Shown here one piece after another: positions 15,275 to 23,658 of a stretch of 64,000 bases of DNA. Made by a program: the position numbers and the translations under genes. Source of the DNA: CAYXSX01 sp964467925 (GTDB taxonomy: Bacteria; Pseudomonadota; Alphaproteobacteria; Micavibrionales; Micavibrionaceae). Below the pieces are notes generated by a model, which saw nothing but the letters and a program-made list of their open reading frames with translations, was not told the origin of the DNA and ran no database searches. The DNA lies in assembly GCA_964467925.1 (NCBI GenBank), contig CAYXSX010000003.1:62001-126000 (forward strand), written 5' to 3'. Each line of letters begins with the position of its first letter. Position 1 is the stretch's first letter.

Positions 15275-16702
15275 ATGTCAGAAACCGGGGTTAAGCCTGT
15301 CAAAATCGCCCAGAACACAGAATTTCAGGGTGCATCTCTTGAACCGAGTAAAGAAATTATGACGCTGTGGAAACAGATTCACAAAGAGATGCGTGAGGAG
15401 TTCGGTGAAGCGATTTTCCGCAGCTGGCTAAAGCCTCTGGTACTGCGTGCGTATTATCACGGTACGATGGAAGTTTCCGTTCCTACCCGTTTTATGCGCG
15501 ACTGGATTCAAACTCATTATGCCGAGCGTATTTTAGGTATGGCGGTTAAGGCGAATGGCGATATCAAGCGTCTTCAGATTGTAGTGGTTCAAAATGCTAT
15601 TATTGATGACGAACCCGCCGCCGCCGAGCAAAGCGCGAGCATAAAGGCGAATGAAAATGCCCGTCAGGCTCTTGAATCGGTGTCTTCTCCTTTGGACGAG
15701 CGATTCACTTTTGATTCTTTCGTCGTGGGTAAGCCCAACGCTCTGGCGCATGCCGCCGCGCGCCGCGTGGTCGAATCGATGAGTGTTCCTTTCAACCCGC
15801 TCTTTATCTATGGCGGCGTTGGTCTGGGTAAAACCCACCTGATGCATGCTATCGCCCATCAAATGAACGAAATGTGGCCCGAGAAAACCGTGATGTATCT
15901 TTCGGCCGAAAAATTCATGTACCAGTTCGTCAAGGCGTTGCGCTCCAAGGACACTATGCCCTTCAAGGATCAGTTCCGCTCCGTTGACGTGCTGATGATC
16001 GATGACATCCAGTTTATTTCCGGCAAGGAATCGACACAGGAAGAATTTTTCCACACTTTCAACGCTCTTGTAGACCAGAACAAGCAGATCATTATCTCCG
16101 CCGACAAGGCGCCGAGCGATCTGGCCGGTCTGGACGAGCGTCTGCGCTCCCGCCTTGCCTGGGGCTTGGTGGCCGATATCCACCCCTCCACGTATGAGCT
16201 TCGACTTGGCATCTTGCAAACCAAGCGCACGCAGCTTGGCGCGGAAGTGCCCGACAGCGTTCTGGAGTTTCTGGCGCTTAAAGTCACCAGCAATATCCGC
16301 GAGCTGGAAGGCGCTCTTAATAGAATCGTTGCCCATGCCGATGTGTCCAAACAGGCGATTACGCTGGAGACAACACAGGAAGTTCTGCAAGACCTCTTGC
16401 GCGCCCATGACCGCCGAATCACGATTGACGAGATTCAAAGAAAAGTGGCCGAACATTACAATTTACGCCTGACGGATATGCATTCCGCCCGCCGCGCGCG
16501 CAATGTCGCCCGCCCGCGACAGGTTGCCATGTATCTGGCGAAAATGCTTACAGCCCGCAGTCTGCCTGAGATTGGCCGTAAATTCGGCGGTCGTGATCAC
16601 ACCACCGTTATGCACGCTGTGCGTAAAGTTGAAGAGTTGATTGCCGACGATGCACAAATCGCTCAAGATGTAGATGTGGTTCGCCGCGCACTGACTGGCT
16701 GA
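15275..16702 (+). CDS. dnaA: Chromosomal replication initiator DnaA
   Basis: 475 residues that bind DnaA boxes and open the origin. Domain I (LWKQIHKEMREEFGEAIFRSWLKPL) is followed by a linker. The AAA+ domain has Walker A GGVGLGKTHL (~residue 180) and Walker B VDVLMIDDIQFI (~240), with sensor-type residues in DERLRSRLAWGL. Domain IV holds the DNA-binding signature RPRQVAMYLAKML and GRKFGGRDHTTVMHAVRKV. The start is supported by GGAGAG upstream. A strong terminator follows, so the biotin genes downstream are expressed separately. Confidence 0.99.
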   Translation: MSETGVKPVKIAQNTEFQGASLEPSKEIMTLWKQIHKEMREEFGEAIFRSWLKPLVLRAYYHGTMEVSVPTRFMRDWIQTHYAERILGMAVKANGDIKRLQIVVVQNAIIDDEPAAAEQSASIKANENARQALESVSSPLDERFTFDSFVVGKPNALAHAAARRVVESMSVPFNPLFIYGGVGLGKTHLMHAIAHQMNEMWPEKTVMYLSAEKFMYQFVKALRSKDTMPFKDQFRSVDVLMIDDIQFISGKESTQEEFFHTFNALVDQNKQIIISADKAPSDLAGLDERLRSRLAWGLVADIHPSTYELRLGILQTKRTQLGAEVPDSVLEFLALKVTSNIRELEGALNRIVAHADVSKQAITLETTQEVLQDLLRAHDRRITIDEIQRKVAEHYNLRLTDMHSARRARNVARPRQVAMYLAKMLTARSLPEIGRKFGGRDHTTVMHAVRKVEELIADDAQIAQDVDVVRRALTG

Positions 16703-16730
16703 TATTTACAAGTTTAGAAGACAGAACTTA

Positions 16731-16767
16731 AAGGGGCTTCGGGGTTATTCCAGAAGCCCTTTTTTTC
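16731..16767 (+). terminator. Rho-independent terminator of dnaA
   Basis: AAGGGGCTTC (16731-16740) pairs with GAAGCCCTT (16753-16761), with one bulged G, and leads into a run of seven or more T. It lies 28 bases after the dnaA stop. Confidence 0.85.
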
Positions 16768-16825
16768 AAGCTTGGAATCCTGTTTTGGGCTGGTCTAGGG
16801 CGTTTCTTTGGTTTAAAAAGACGTT

Positions 16826-17791
16826 ATGAACAAACAGGAAATCACCGAATTATACGACAGGCCCTTCATGGATTTGATCTATGAGGCTGCTTCCGTACAC
16901 CGCGCCAATCACGACCATCACGAGATGCAGATGTGCACGCTGCTCTCTATCAAAACGGGCGGCTGCGCGGAGGATTGCGGATATTGCAGCCAGTCGATCC
17001 ATAATAACGCCGACCTCGAAAAAGAAATTCTGATGAAAACCGACGAGGTTCTGGAGCAGGCCCGCAAAGCCAAAGAATCCGGTTCCACCCGTTTTTGTAT
17101 GGGCGCCGCATGGCCGCGTGTTCTCGATGGCCGTGCGTTCGACCGCGTGCTGGAGATGGTGCGCGGCGTCTCAAGCATGGGGCTTGAGTGCTGCACCACG
17201 CTCGGCATGCTGACCGAGGATCAGGCGCACCGTTTGAAGGAGGCGGGGTTGACGGCCTATAACCACAACCTCGATACCTCCGAAGAGTTCTATGACAAGA
17301 TCATTACCACCCGCACCTATCAGGATCGCCTTGATACGCTGGAGAATGTAGCGAAGGCCGGAATTTCCGCCTGCTGCGGCGGTATTTTAGGGATGGGCGA
17401 ATCGAAGCAAGACCGTATTTCGCTTCTGCATGCTTTGTCTAATCTGAACCCGCAGCCCGAATCGGTGCCGATTAATATGCTGGTGCCCGTGGTCGGAACC
17501 AAGCTGGAGAACGCGCCAAAACTTGATATTTTTGAATGGATTCGCGTGATTGCCGTGGCGCGTATCCTGATGCCCAAGGCGATGGTGCGCCTGTCTGCCG
17601 GACGTCTGACAATTTCCCGTGAGGCGCAGGCTTTGGCGTTTATGGCCGGGGCGAATGCGATCTTTACGGGGGAAAAGCTTCTGACCACGCCGAACCCCGA
17701 AAGCGATTTCGATCATACGCTTCTGGATGAGCTGGGCATGAAACCGCGCGCGCCTTATAAGGAAGAAAGCGCCGCCCAAGAGGCTGCGTAA
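16826..17791 (+). CDS. bioB: Biotin synthase BioB
   Basis: A radical-SAM enzyme inserting sulfur into dethiobiotin, the last step of biotin synthesis. The 4Fe-4S/SAM motif is Cys47-x3-Cys51-x2-Cys54 (GGCAEDCGYCSQS). Further family blocks: YNHNLDTSEEFYDKIITTRT, CCGGILGMGE and RLSAGRLTISREAQAL, the Arg of the last being a 2Fe-2S ligand. At 321 residues it is full length. It is first in a tightly packed operon with zntB, bioF, bioD, GNAT, bioA and a ferritin-like gene. No BirA operator is evident upstream. Confidence 0.98.
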   Translation: MNKQEITELYDRPFMDLIYEAASVHRANHDHHEMQMCTLLSIKTGGCAEDCGYCSQSIHNNADLEKEILMKTDEVLEQARKAKESGSTRFCMGAAWPRVLDGRAFDRVLEMVRGVSSMGLECCTTLGMLTEDQAHRLKEAGLTAYNHNLDTSEEFYDKIITTRTYQDRLDTLENVAKAGISACCGGILGMGESKQDRISLLHALSNLNPQPESVPINMLVPVVGTKLENAPKLDIFEWIRVIAVARILMPKAMVRLSAGRLTISREAQALAFMAGANAIFTGEKLLTTPNPESDFDHTLLDELGMKPRAPYKEESAAQEAA

Positions 17792-17799
17792 GGTTACCA

Positions 17800-18771
17800 A
17801 TGAGCAAAGCCATTCTCCATGCCTGCACGATTGACGGTAAAGGCGGGGGTGAACCGCTGGAAGGGGCTGCTGTTTCAAATATGCTGAAAAGTCAGCAACT
17901 TGCCTGGGTTCATCTAGACGCGGGTAATCCAAAAACGCGGGAGTGGTTGGAGCGCGAAGTTTCCTATCTTGATCACATTATTCTGGACGCCTTGTTGGCC
18001 GAGGAAACGCGGCCACGAATTCTGGAGTTCGATCAGGGCGCGATGATGATTTTGCGCGGCGTAAATCTTAATGAAAACTCAAGACCCGAAGATATGGTCT
18101 CTATTCGTTTATGGGCAGATGACCAACGCATCATTACCATGCGTAACCGAGATCTTAAGGCCGTAGATGACATCCGGGAAAAAATAGCGCAAGCCGTTGG
18201 CCCCAAAAATACGGGGGATTTTGTGACCATGTTGGCGGGCCGCTTGCTGGAGCGTATGGAGCCTGTTTTCTCCGATCTTGACGAAGCGCTGGATGATATC
18301 GAGGAACAGGTGATCGAGCACCCGGATATTGAGGAGAGAACTAAAATTACAGAGCTTCGTAAACAGGCGATCATGTTTCGCCGTTACGTGGCGCCGCAGC
18401 GTGACGTAATCGCGCATTTACGCACAAGCGATATTTCATGGCTCGACCAGAATCATAAGCGCCGTTTGCAGGAATCGCTCGACCGCGTGATTCGCTATGT
18501 CGAAGACTTGGATTCTATTCGGGAGCGCGCACAGATCGTAAAAGACGAACTGACAAGTGTGCTTGCTGACAAGTTGAACAAGAATATGTATGTGCTGACC
18601 ATCGTGGCGGCGATTTTCCTTCCCTTAGGGTTTTTGACCGGGCTGCTCGGCATTAATGTCGGCGGTATTCCGGGGGCCGACAACCCGCATGCGTTTTTCA
18701 TTTTTGCCGGAATGCTTGCGGCGCTGGTGTGTGGCCAAATCGCTTATTTCAAGTGGCTTAAATGGTTTTAG
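17800..18771 (+). CDS. zntB: CorA-family zinc/magnesium transporter, ZntB-like
   Basis: 323 residues. A long cytosolic N-terminal funnel is followed by two C-terminal membrane helices (LTIVAAIFLPLGFLTGLLG and FFIFAGMLAALVCGQIAYF). The pore motif reads GINVGGIPG rather than the GMN of CorA, as in ZntB zinc transporters. It sits eight bases after bioB and overlaps bioF by ten bases, so it is embedded in the biotin operon although its function is metal transport. A link to the Fe-S or diiron proteins of the operon is speculation. Confidence 0.85.
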   Translation: MSKAILHACTIDGKGGGEPLEGAAVSNMLKSQQLAWVHLDAGNPKTREWLEREVSYLDHIILDALLAEETRPRILEFDQGAMMILRGVNLNENSRPEDMVSIRLWADDQRIITMRNRDLKAVDDIREKIAQAVGPKNTGDFVTMLAGRLLERMEPVFSDLDEALDDIEEQVIEHPDIEERTKITELRKQAIMFRRYVAPQRDVIAHLRTSDISWLDQNHKRRLQESLDRVIRYVEDLDSIRERAQIVKDELTSVLADKLNKNMYVLTIVAAIFLPLGFLTGLLGINVGGIPGADNPHAFFIFAGMLAALVCGQIAYFKWLKWF

Positions 18772-19907
18772 GTTTTGATCAAAAACTCGCAACCCTTAAA
18801 TCGCAAAACAGGTTTCGCGCGCTAAAGCTGCCGCAGGGTATTGATCTTACATCTAATGATTATTTGGGTTTGCGCGATCATCCTGTCTTAAGGGATGCGG
18901 CGCGAAAGGCAATTGAGGATGGAATCGATTTGGGCGCGGGCGGGTCACGACTTTTACGCGGGCATACGGATTATCATCAGGAGTTGGAGGAATTTTCCGC
19001 CGCGCATTACGGATGCGAAAGGGCGCTGTATTTTGCCAACGGGTTTCAGGCGAATTACGCGGTTTTCACCACGCTGGCTTCGCGCCATGACGTGATTGTT
19101 TTTGATGCGCTTGTGCATGCCAGTGTGCGCGACGGTATCAAGGCAAGTGATGCCAAATCGATTAAGGTCGAACACAATAACCTGGAATCATTCGAGGCGG
19201 CGTTAAAACGTGCTGGCGAGAATTGCAAAGGCCAAATCTGGATTGCTGTAGAATCAGTTTATTCGATGGATGGCGACGCCGCGCCGTTAAAAGAGCTTCA
19301 GGCTCTAGCAAAAAAATCCGGCGCTATTCTGATCGTCGATGAAGCTCACGGCACAGGTGTTTGCGGTTCGTCTGGTAAAGGTTTGAGCGAAGGTTTGTCG
19401 CAAGACAATATGATCACCGTACACACATGCGGCAAGGCGCTGGGCGTTGCGGGCGGGATCGTTTGCGCGTCCTCGGAAATTATTGATTACATGATCAATC
19501 ATGCGAGGCCCTTTATTTATTCCACCGCCCCGCCGCCGTTACAGGCTCTGCTGACGCTGGAATCACTCAAGCTTGTTTCAAGCGAAGAGGGGCAAAAGCA
19601 ACGTCAAAAGCTTTACGAAATTTGTAATTATGCTTCGGAAAAATTGTCCGCTCTCGGCGTGGAGGTTCCTGAAATTGAAGGGCAGGCTTCACACATCGTC
19701 CCGATCATTCTGGGCGATGACGCCAAAGCGGTGGAGGTTGCGGCTGCTTTGCAGGCGGTCGGGTATGATATTCGCGCCATTCGTCCGCCAACTGTACCCG
19801 AAGGAACGGCGCGTTTACGGCTCTCGCTTAATGCGAATTTGAGTGAGGAGATTTTAAGCGATTTCCTTTTTAAGCTTGTCCCGCATATGCTAAAAAAGGC
19901 CGCCTAA
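18762..19907 (+). CDS. bioF: 8-amino-7-oxononanoate synthase BioF
   Basis: A PLP enzyme joining pimeloyl-thioester and alanine to give 8-amino-7-oxononanoate. Signatures: TSNDYLGLRDHP, GAGGSRLLRGHTDYHQELE, the cofactor-binding VDEAHGTGVCG, and the Schiff-base Lys225 in TCGKALGVAGGI. At 381 residues it is full length. The start overlaps the end of zntB. Which pimeloyl donor feeds it is unclear, because bioC and bioH are not in this window. Confidence 0.95.
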   Translation: MVLGFDQKLATLKSQNRFRALKLPQGIDLTSNDYLGLRDHPVLRDAARKAIEDGIDLGAGGSRLLRGHTDYHQELEEFSAAHYGCERALYFANGFQANYAVFTTLASRHDVIVFDALVHASVRDGIKASDAKSIKVEHNNLESFEAALKRAGENCKGQIWIAVESVYSMDGDAAPLKELQALAKKSGAILIVDEAHGTGVCGSSGKGLSEGLSQDNMITVHTCGKALGVAGGIVCASSEIIDYMINHARPFIYSTAPPPLQALLTLESLKLVSSEEGQKQRQKLYEICNYASEKLSALGVEVPEIEGQASHIVPIILGDDAKAVEVAAALQAVGYDIRAIRPPTVPEGTARLRLSLNANLSEEILSDFLFKLVPHMLKKAA

Positions 19908-19917
19908 GAGGTTTTAA

Positions 19918-20544
19918 ATGAGTAAATCTTTCATCATCACCGGAACTGATACCGGTATCGGCAAAACCGTTTTTTCCGCTGCCCTTGTAAGGGTGCTGGA
20001 CGGCAATTACTGGAAACCGATCCAGTCGGGTATCGAGGGTGTTGTCGATACTAAAACCGTTCAAAACCTGACCGGATTTCCGGACGAGCGGTTTTTGCCC
20101 GAATCTTACGTGCTGACCCAGCCGCTTTCGCCTCACCGGGCGGCAGAACTGGATGACATCGAAATCGATATGAGCCGGATAAATATTCCGGTTTCCGAAC
20201 GCCCGTTGGTGATCGAGGGGGCGGGTGGCTTGATGGTTCCGGTGACGCGAAAAAATCTTCAGGTCAATATGTTCAAGCGCTGGAACCTGCCGATAATTTT
20301 ATGCGCCCGCACTGGGCTGGGCACGATCAATCACACGCTGCTTTCGCTTGAGGCGATGTGGGCGCGCGGCATGAACGTGCATGGTATTGCCTTTATCGGT
20401 GAGGAGAACACGGACAATATGGAGACGATAGCGCAGCTTTCCGGCACACGCGTTCTGGGCCGTTTGCCGATTCTGGCCGAATTGAATGAAGCTAATTTAC
20501 ACAAGGCTTTCACCGAGAGTTTCAGAGTGGGGGATTTCACATGA
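19918..20544 (+). CDS. bioD: Dethiobiotin synthetase BioD
   Basis: ATP-dependent carboxylation of 7,8-diaminopelargonate to dethiobiotin. The P-loop TGTDTGIGKT is at residues 8-17. The block WKPIQSG carries the substrate lysine, and VIEGAGGLMVPVTR is the second nucleotide/metal motif. 208 residues, normal length. It starts ten bases after bioF with AGAGG upstream, and its stop overlaps the following GNAT gene by four bases. Confidence 0.95.
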   Translation: MSKSFIITGTDTGIGKTVFSAALVRVLDGNYWKPIQSGIEGVVDTKTVQNLTGFPDERFLPESYVLTQPLSPHRAAELDDIEIDMSRINIPVSERPLVIEGAGGLMVPVTRKNLQVNMFKRWNLPIILCARTGLGTINHTLLSLEAMWARGMNVHGIAFIGEENTDNMETIAQLSGTRVLGRLPILAELNEANLHKAFTESFRVGDFT

Positions 20545-21044
20545 AGTTTGAAATTCGTAGAATTACGGCCGAGGATGCGAAGGTTATAAAAGAAATAAGG
20601 TTAAAGGCACTTAAAAGCGATCCTTATGCTTTTGCCGGCACCTATGATAATGAATCTGATAAAGAAGAAAGTTATTGGCTTAATTGGTGCAGAGAATGTG
20701 CTGTGTCGGATGTTAATATAACATTTCTCGCTTTTTCTGAAGGGCAATGTATCGGGCTTGTTGGTGTGATTGTTGATGGAGATGCCCATAATGCTTCTTT
20801 GTGTACTATGTGGGTGGATAATCGATATAGAGGACAGGGGGTTTCTGATGCGCTAGTGCGGAAAAGCTTTCTTTGGGCTAAATCGCGAAAGGTTTTATCT
20901 CTGGAAGCCTGGGTGACAGAGCATAACCCTGGAGCGCAGAAATTCTATAAAAAAATGGGCTTTAAGGAGACGGATAGAAAGAAATCTTATGCCCCTGATC
21001 CTGAAAAATGTGAAATTTTAATGGTGAAGGAATTAGTAGAATGA
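20541..21044 (+). CDS. GNAT-family N-acetyltransferase
   Basis: 167 residues with the acetyl-CoA pyrophosphate motif NRYRGQGVSDALVRKSF and the GNAT C-terminal block NPGAQKFYKKMGFKET. Both ends overlap neighbours by four bases (ATGA), so it is fully embedded in the biotin operon between bioD and bioA. Its base composition is clearly more AT-rich than bioD and bioA, suggesting later insertion. The substrate is unknown; nothing ties it to biotin chemistry. Confidence 0.88.
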   Translation: MKFEIRRITAEDAKVIKEIRLKALKSDPYAFAGTYDNESDKEESYWLNWCRECAVSDVNITFLAFSEGQCIGLVGVIVDGDAHNASLCTMWVDNRYRGQGVSDALVRKSFLWAKSRKVLSLEAWVTEHNPGAQKFYKKMGFKETDRKKSYAPDPEKCEILMVKELVE

Positions 21045-22339
21045 GCGCCATCTGGCATCCCATGACGCAGCATAAAATTTTCACCGATATGGTTGAGGTG
21101 GAACGTGCGGAAGGCGCATATCTTTTTACGCGTGAGGGGCGGAAAATTATCGACGGCATTTCGAGCTGGTGGCTCAATACGCACGGTCATTGTCACCCAA
21201 AAATTGTCGAGGCAGTGCAGGCGCAGGCGGCAAAACTCGATCAGGTTATTTTTGCTGGGTTTACCCATGAACCTGCGGAGAAACTCGCTGATAAATTACT
21301 GAATATGACGGGCGAGAAATTACAGCATGTTTTCTTTTCCGATAGCGGATCAACGGCGATTGAAATCGCCCTTAAAATGGCGATCGGGTATTTTGCGCAG
21401 ACGAATAACCCGAAGAAAAAAATTGTCGCGCTGGAGGGTGGTTATCACGGCGATACCTTCGGTGCGATGAGCACGGGCGAACGTAATGTGTTTAATAAAA
21501 TTTATGAACCTTACCTTTTTGACGTTGAGCATCTTTCCTTCCCCCCGAAGCCCGAAGAATTTGAAACAATTCTTAAAGGTGGCGATGTTGCCGCGCTCAT
21601 TCTGGAACCCCTCGTGCAGGGTGCGGCAGGGATGCGCGTTTACCCGCCGGAAGTCCTTAAATCGCTGGCCGGTCTTTGCAAACGATACGGATCGCTTTTG
21701 ATCGCCGATGAAGTCATGACCGGCTTTGGCCGTACGGGTTCGATGTTCGCCTGCGATCAGGCCGGGATAACGCCCGACCTTATGTGTTTGTCGAAGGGGA
21801 TCACGGGTGGCTTCCTTCCCATGGGCGTGACGATGACGAGTGGGGATATTTATAACGCGTTTTATCATGATGACCGCTCGAAACAGTTTTTCCATTCCAC
21901 CTCGTTTACGGGGAACCCGCTTTCTTGCGCGGCGGCGAATGCTACACTGGAAATTTGGGAGGAGGAACCGGTGATGGAGCGTATTCAAAACATCGCCGCC
22001 ATGCACGAAAAGGCGGCGGAAAAATTTCGCGCCGATAAAAACGTTTCGGATGTGCGCACCAAGGGCACGATTTTTGCACTCGATATCTCTCCCCCTGAAT
22101 CCCCCCCGCAAGCGGGGGGGGAGAGCGCAGCGAAGGAGGGGACGGATTACCTCTCCAATCTCGGCGTTACGCTTTACAATTATTTTCTGTCGCATGACGT
22201 GCTCTTGCGCCCCATCGGCAATACGGTCTATATTCTGCCCCCGTATTGCATAAAACCTGAAGATCTGGAGAGTATCTATGACCGCATCCACCGATCCCTT
22301 GATTATCTCAGGCATGAAGGAGAACAACGCGCCGCATGA
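21041..22339 (+). CDS. bioA: Adenosylmethionine-8-amino-7-oxononanoate aminotransferase BioA
   Basis: A PLP aminotransferase using SAM as amino donor to make 7,8-diaminopelargonate. Signatures: SAIWHPMTQHK at the N terminus, GISSWWLNTHGHCHP, GGYHGDTFGAMSTG, LIADEVMTGFGRTG and Schiff-base Lys252 in CLSKGITGGFLPMG. The C-terminal domain is complete (LLRPIGNTVYILPPYCI). Between FALDI and DYLSNLG, residues ~349-368 are a Pro/Gly/Glu segment encoded by a palindromic repeat (22087-22142). It is inserted in frame at a surface-loop position where relatives are normally shorter. Confidence 0.95.
   Translation: MSAIWHPMTQHKIFTDMVEVERAEGAYLFTREGRKIIDGISSWWLNTHGHCHPKIVEAVQAQAAKLDQVIFAGFTHEPAEKLADKLLNMTGEKLQHVFFSDSGSTAIEIALKMAIGYFAQTNNPKKKIVALEGGYHGDTFGAMSTGERNVFNKIYEPYLFDVEHLSFPPKPEEFETILKGGDVAALILEPLVQGAAGMRVYPPEVLKSLAGLCKRYGSLLIADEVMTGFGRTGSMFACDQAGITPDLMCLSKGITGGFLPMGVTMTSGDIYNAFYHDDRSKQFFHSTSFTGNPLSCAAANATLEIWEEEPVMERIQNIAAMHEKAAEKFRADKNVSDVRTKGTIFALDISPPESPPQAGGESAAKEGTDYLSNLGVTLYNYFLSHDVLLRPIGNTVYILPPYCIKPEDLESIYDRIHRSLDYLRHEGEQRAA
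22087..22142 (+). repeat. Palindromic repeat inserted in frame in bioA
   Basis: CCCCCCCGC (22101-22109), AA, GCGGGGGGG (22112-22120) is a perfect hairpin. An outer pair CTCTCCCCC (22087-22095) and GGGGGAGAG (22117-22125) gives an alternative fold. A tail CGAAGGAGGGG follows. The reading frame stays open and encodes PPESPPQAGGESAAKEGT. I see no second copy of this family in the window. Confidence 0.7.
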
Positions 22340-23066
22340 GGCCCGCGTTCGTGATTTCCTAACCGCCATCGTGCGTGAGCCGCAGCGCCATGCGCTGTTC
22401 ATGAATATGCTTTCGATGCTGGAACATATCGGTTCCCGCAAAATCATGCTCTCGCAAATGGATAAACATGACACGCTGGATCAGGATACGCTTCAGCATT
22501 TATCGGAAGAAGCCCGCCACGCCTATTTCTTTAAACGCCATGCCGAGCGGATTGCGGGCAAGGCGCTACCGGGCTGGACCGATGAAAATACGATGTGCCG
22601 CGTTCCGGCGCTCATGTATTTCGGGCGGATGGATGCAGGAATTACGAAGCGTATCAATCAGTCGTCATCCCGTTGGCGCGCTTCGCAAGAAGCGCTTGCA
22701 CGAACGGGATCCGGAAAAGACGGCGAACAGAGTTCGCCGACATATGGATCCCCGCCGTCTAAGCACGCTGGCGCGTGCCGCGGGGATGACAGAGAAGGAA
22801 ATGACCCCTACCCCTGGGTGTCTCTAATCATCGAGCTTCGCGCATGCTGGCTTTACCGCATTTATAACGAGGCGATAGAGGAGGCGGGCATTCACCTGCC
22901 GCTGAAAAGCCTGATCGCCGAGGAGGACCACCACTTGGCGGAAATGTACGAGGCCTGCGATGATGACGGCAAGCAACTCCGCGAGCTGAGCCGTTACGAA
23001 ACCAAGCTTTTTGAGGCTTTGTGGGCACAGCTTGAAGGCACCGCGAGCATGAGGCAGGTGGCATAA
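22278..23066 (+). CDS. Ferritin-like diiron protein linked to the biotin operon
   Basis: 262 residues, not a family I can name. The metal-ligand pattern of ferritin-like diiron carboxylate proteins is visible: Glu49 (helix 1), Glu78-x2-His81 in SEEARH (helix 2), Glu186 (helix 3) and Glu215-x2-His218 in AEEDHH (helix 4). Residues ~129-171, between helices 2 and 3, are encoded by an inserted palindromic repeat. The start at 22278 has GGAG seven bases upstream and overlaps bioA by 62 bases; Met13 is an alternative. The position after bioA suggests a role in biotin or pimelate metabolism, perhaps oxidative, but this is inference. Confidence 0.7.
   Translation: MTASTDPLIISGMKENNAPHEARVRDFLTAIVREPQRHALFMNMLSMLEHIGSRKIMLSQMDKHDTLDQDTLQHLSEEARHAYFFKRHAERIAGKALPGWTDENTMCRVPALMYFGRMDAGITKRINQSSSRWRASQEALARTGSGKDGEQSSPTYGSPPSKHAGACRGDDREGNDPYPWVSLIIELRACWLYRIYNEAIEEAGIHLPLKSLIAEEDHHLAEMYEACDDDGKQLRELSRYETKLFEALWAQLEGTASMRQVA
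22664..22790 (+). repeat. 127-bp palindromic repeat inserted in frame in the ferritin-like gene
   Basis: Ends GTCATCCCG ... CGGGGATGAC are an imperfect inverted repeat, with further internal stems. ACATATGGATCCCCGC (22740-22755) and GCCGCGGGGATGACA (22777-22791) also occur in the intergenic copy at 48426-48550, in the same order. The frame is kept through the whole element. Confidence 0.85.
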
Positions 23067-23122
23067 ACTAACCCCACATTTTATTTGACATAATTTAATT
23101 ATTTTGGTAGTTTTCGAGTGTT

Positions 23123-23557
23123 ATGAACGTAGGAAACCGTCAGAGAATAAGTTCTATATTAGGTCGTGTTTGTGAAGCTTTTCGTGAAACAGTCGAAACG
23201 GCTGACAATTTCTGTACAGGTGCCAATAGCAAATCAATGAGACAGGCAAGGGAAGTTTTCTTTTTTCTTGCGGTGGTAGATCACAAGAACCCGGGGGAGA
23301 TACAAGAAAGGCTTGCAGAGATATACCCTGCCTACAAAGATAAACCATTACGCCTATCTACATTTTTTAATTCTGCACGAAGAGCATACTTGACAGAGGA
23401 TGCCTTGCTTGATGAAGACAAAGGGCTTGTAAAGGCAACTATTTCATCTTTGGCAATGCGTCTGGATATAAAATTAGAGCGTTCGCAGATTGAAAATATA
23501 AACGCAAATGGAAGTGCGACAGAACATATGTCCACTGACGACCCCCAACCGCAGTAG
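23123..23557 (+). CDS. Hypothetical protein upstream of dnaN (144 aa)
   Basis: A soluble helical protein. Residues ~38-95 (SMRQAREVFFFLAVVDH ... KPLRLSTFFNSARRAYL) have the spacing of a helix-turn-helix. They look faintly like DnaA domain IV (an R-Q-x-x-x-x-x-x-L-A helix followed later by a recognition-type helix), but no DnaA signature is present. It is AT-rich compared with its neighbours and lies 101 bases before dnaN. No strong ribosome site precedes the ATG. Function unknown. Confidence 0.55.
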   Translation: MNVGNRQRISSILGRVCEAFRETVETADNFCTGANSKSMRQAREVFFFLAVVDHKNPGEIQERLAEIYPAYKDKPLRLSTFFNSARRAYLTEDALLDEDKGLVKATISSLAMRLDIKLERSQIENINANGSATEHMSTDDPQPQ

Positions 23558-23658
23558 CGATATTTGCCTAAATTCCCCCTTCCCATTCTCAAAACCGCTG
23601 TGCTAGACTGCAACTCCTTTACAAATTAACGAATTTCGAGTGACGAGGAATTGCCCCT

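Noticed and set aside
15533..16456. 307-codon open frame antisense to dnaA
   Set aside because: A shadow of dnaA; no start context and no protein family.
21350..22474. 374-codon open frame antisense to bioA
   Set aside because: A shadow of bioA and the ferritin-like gene, with basic, low-information sequence and no recognisable domain.
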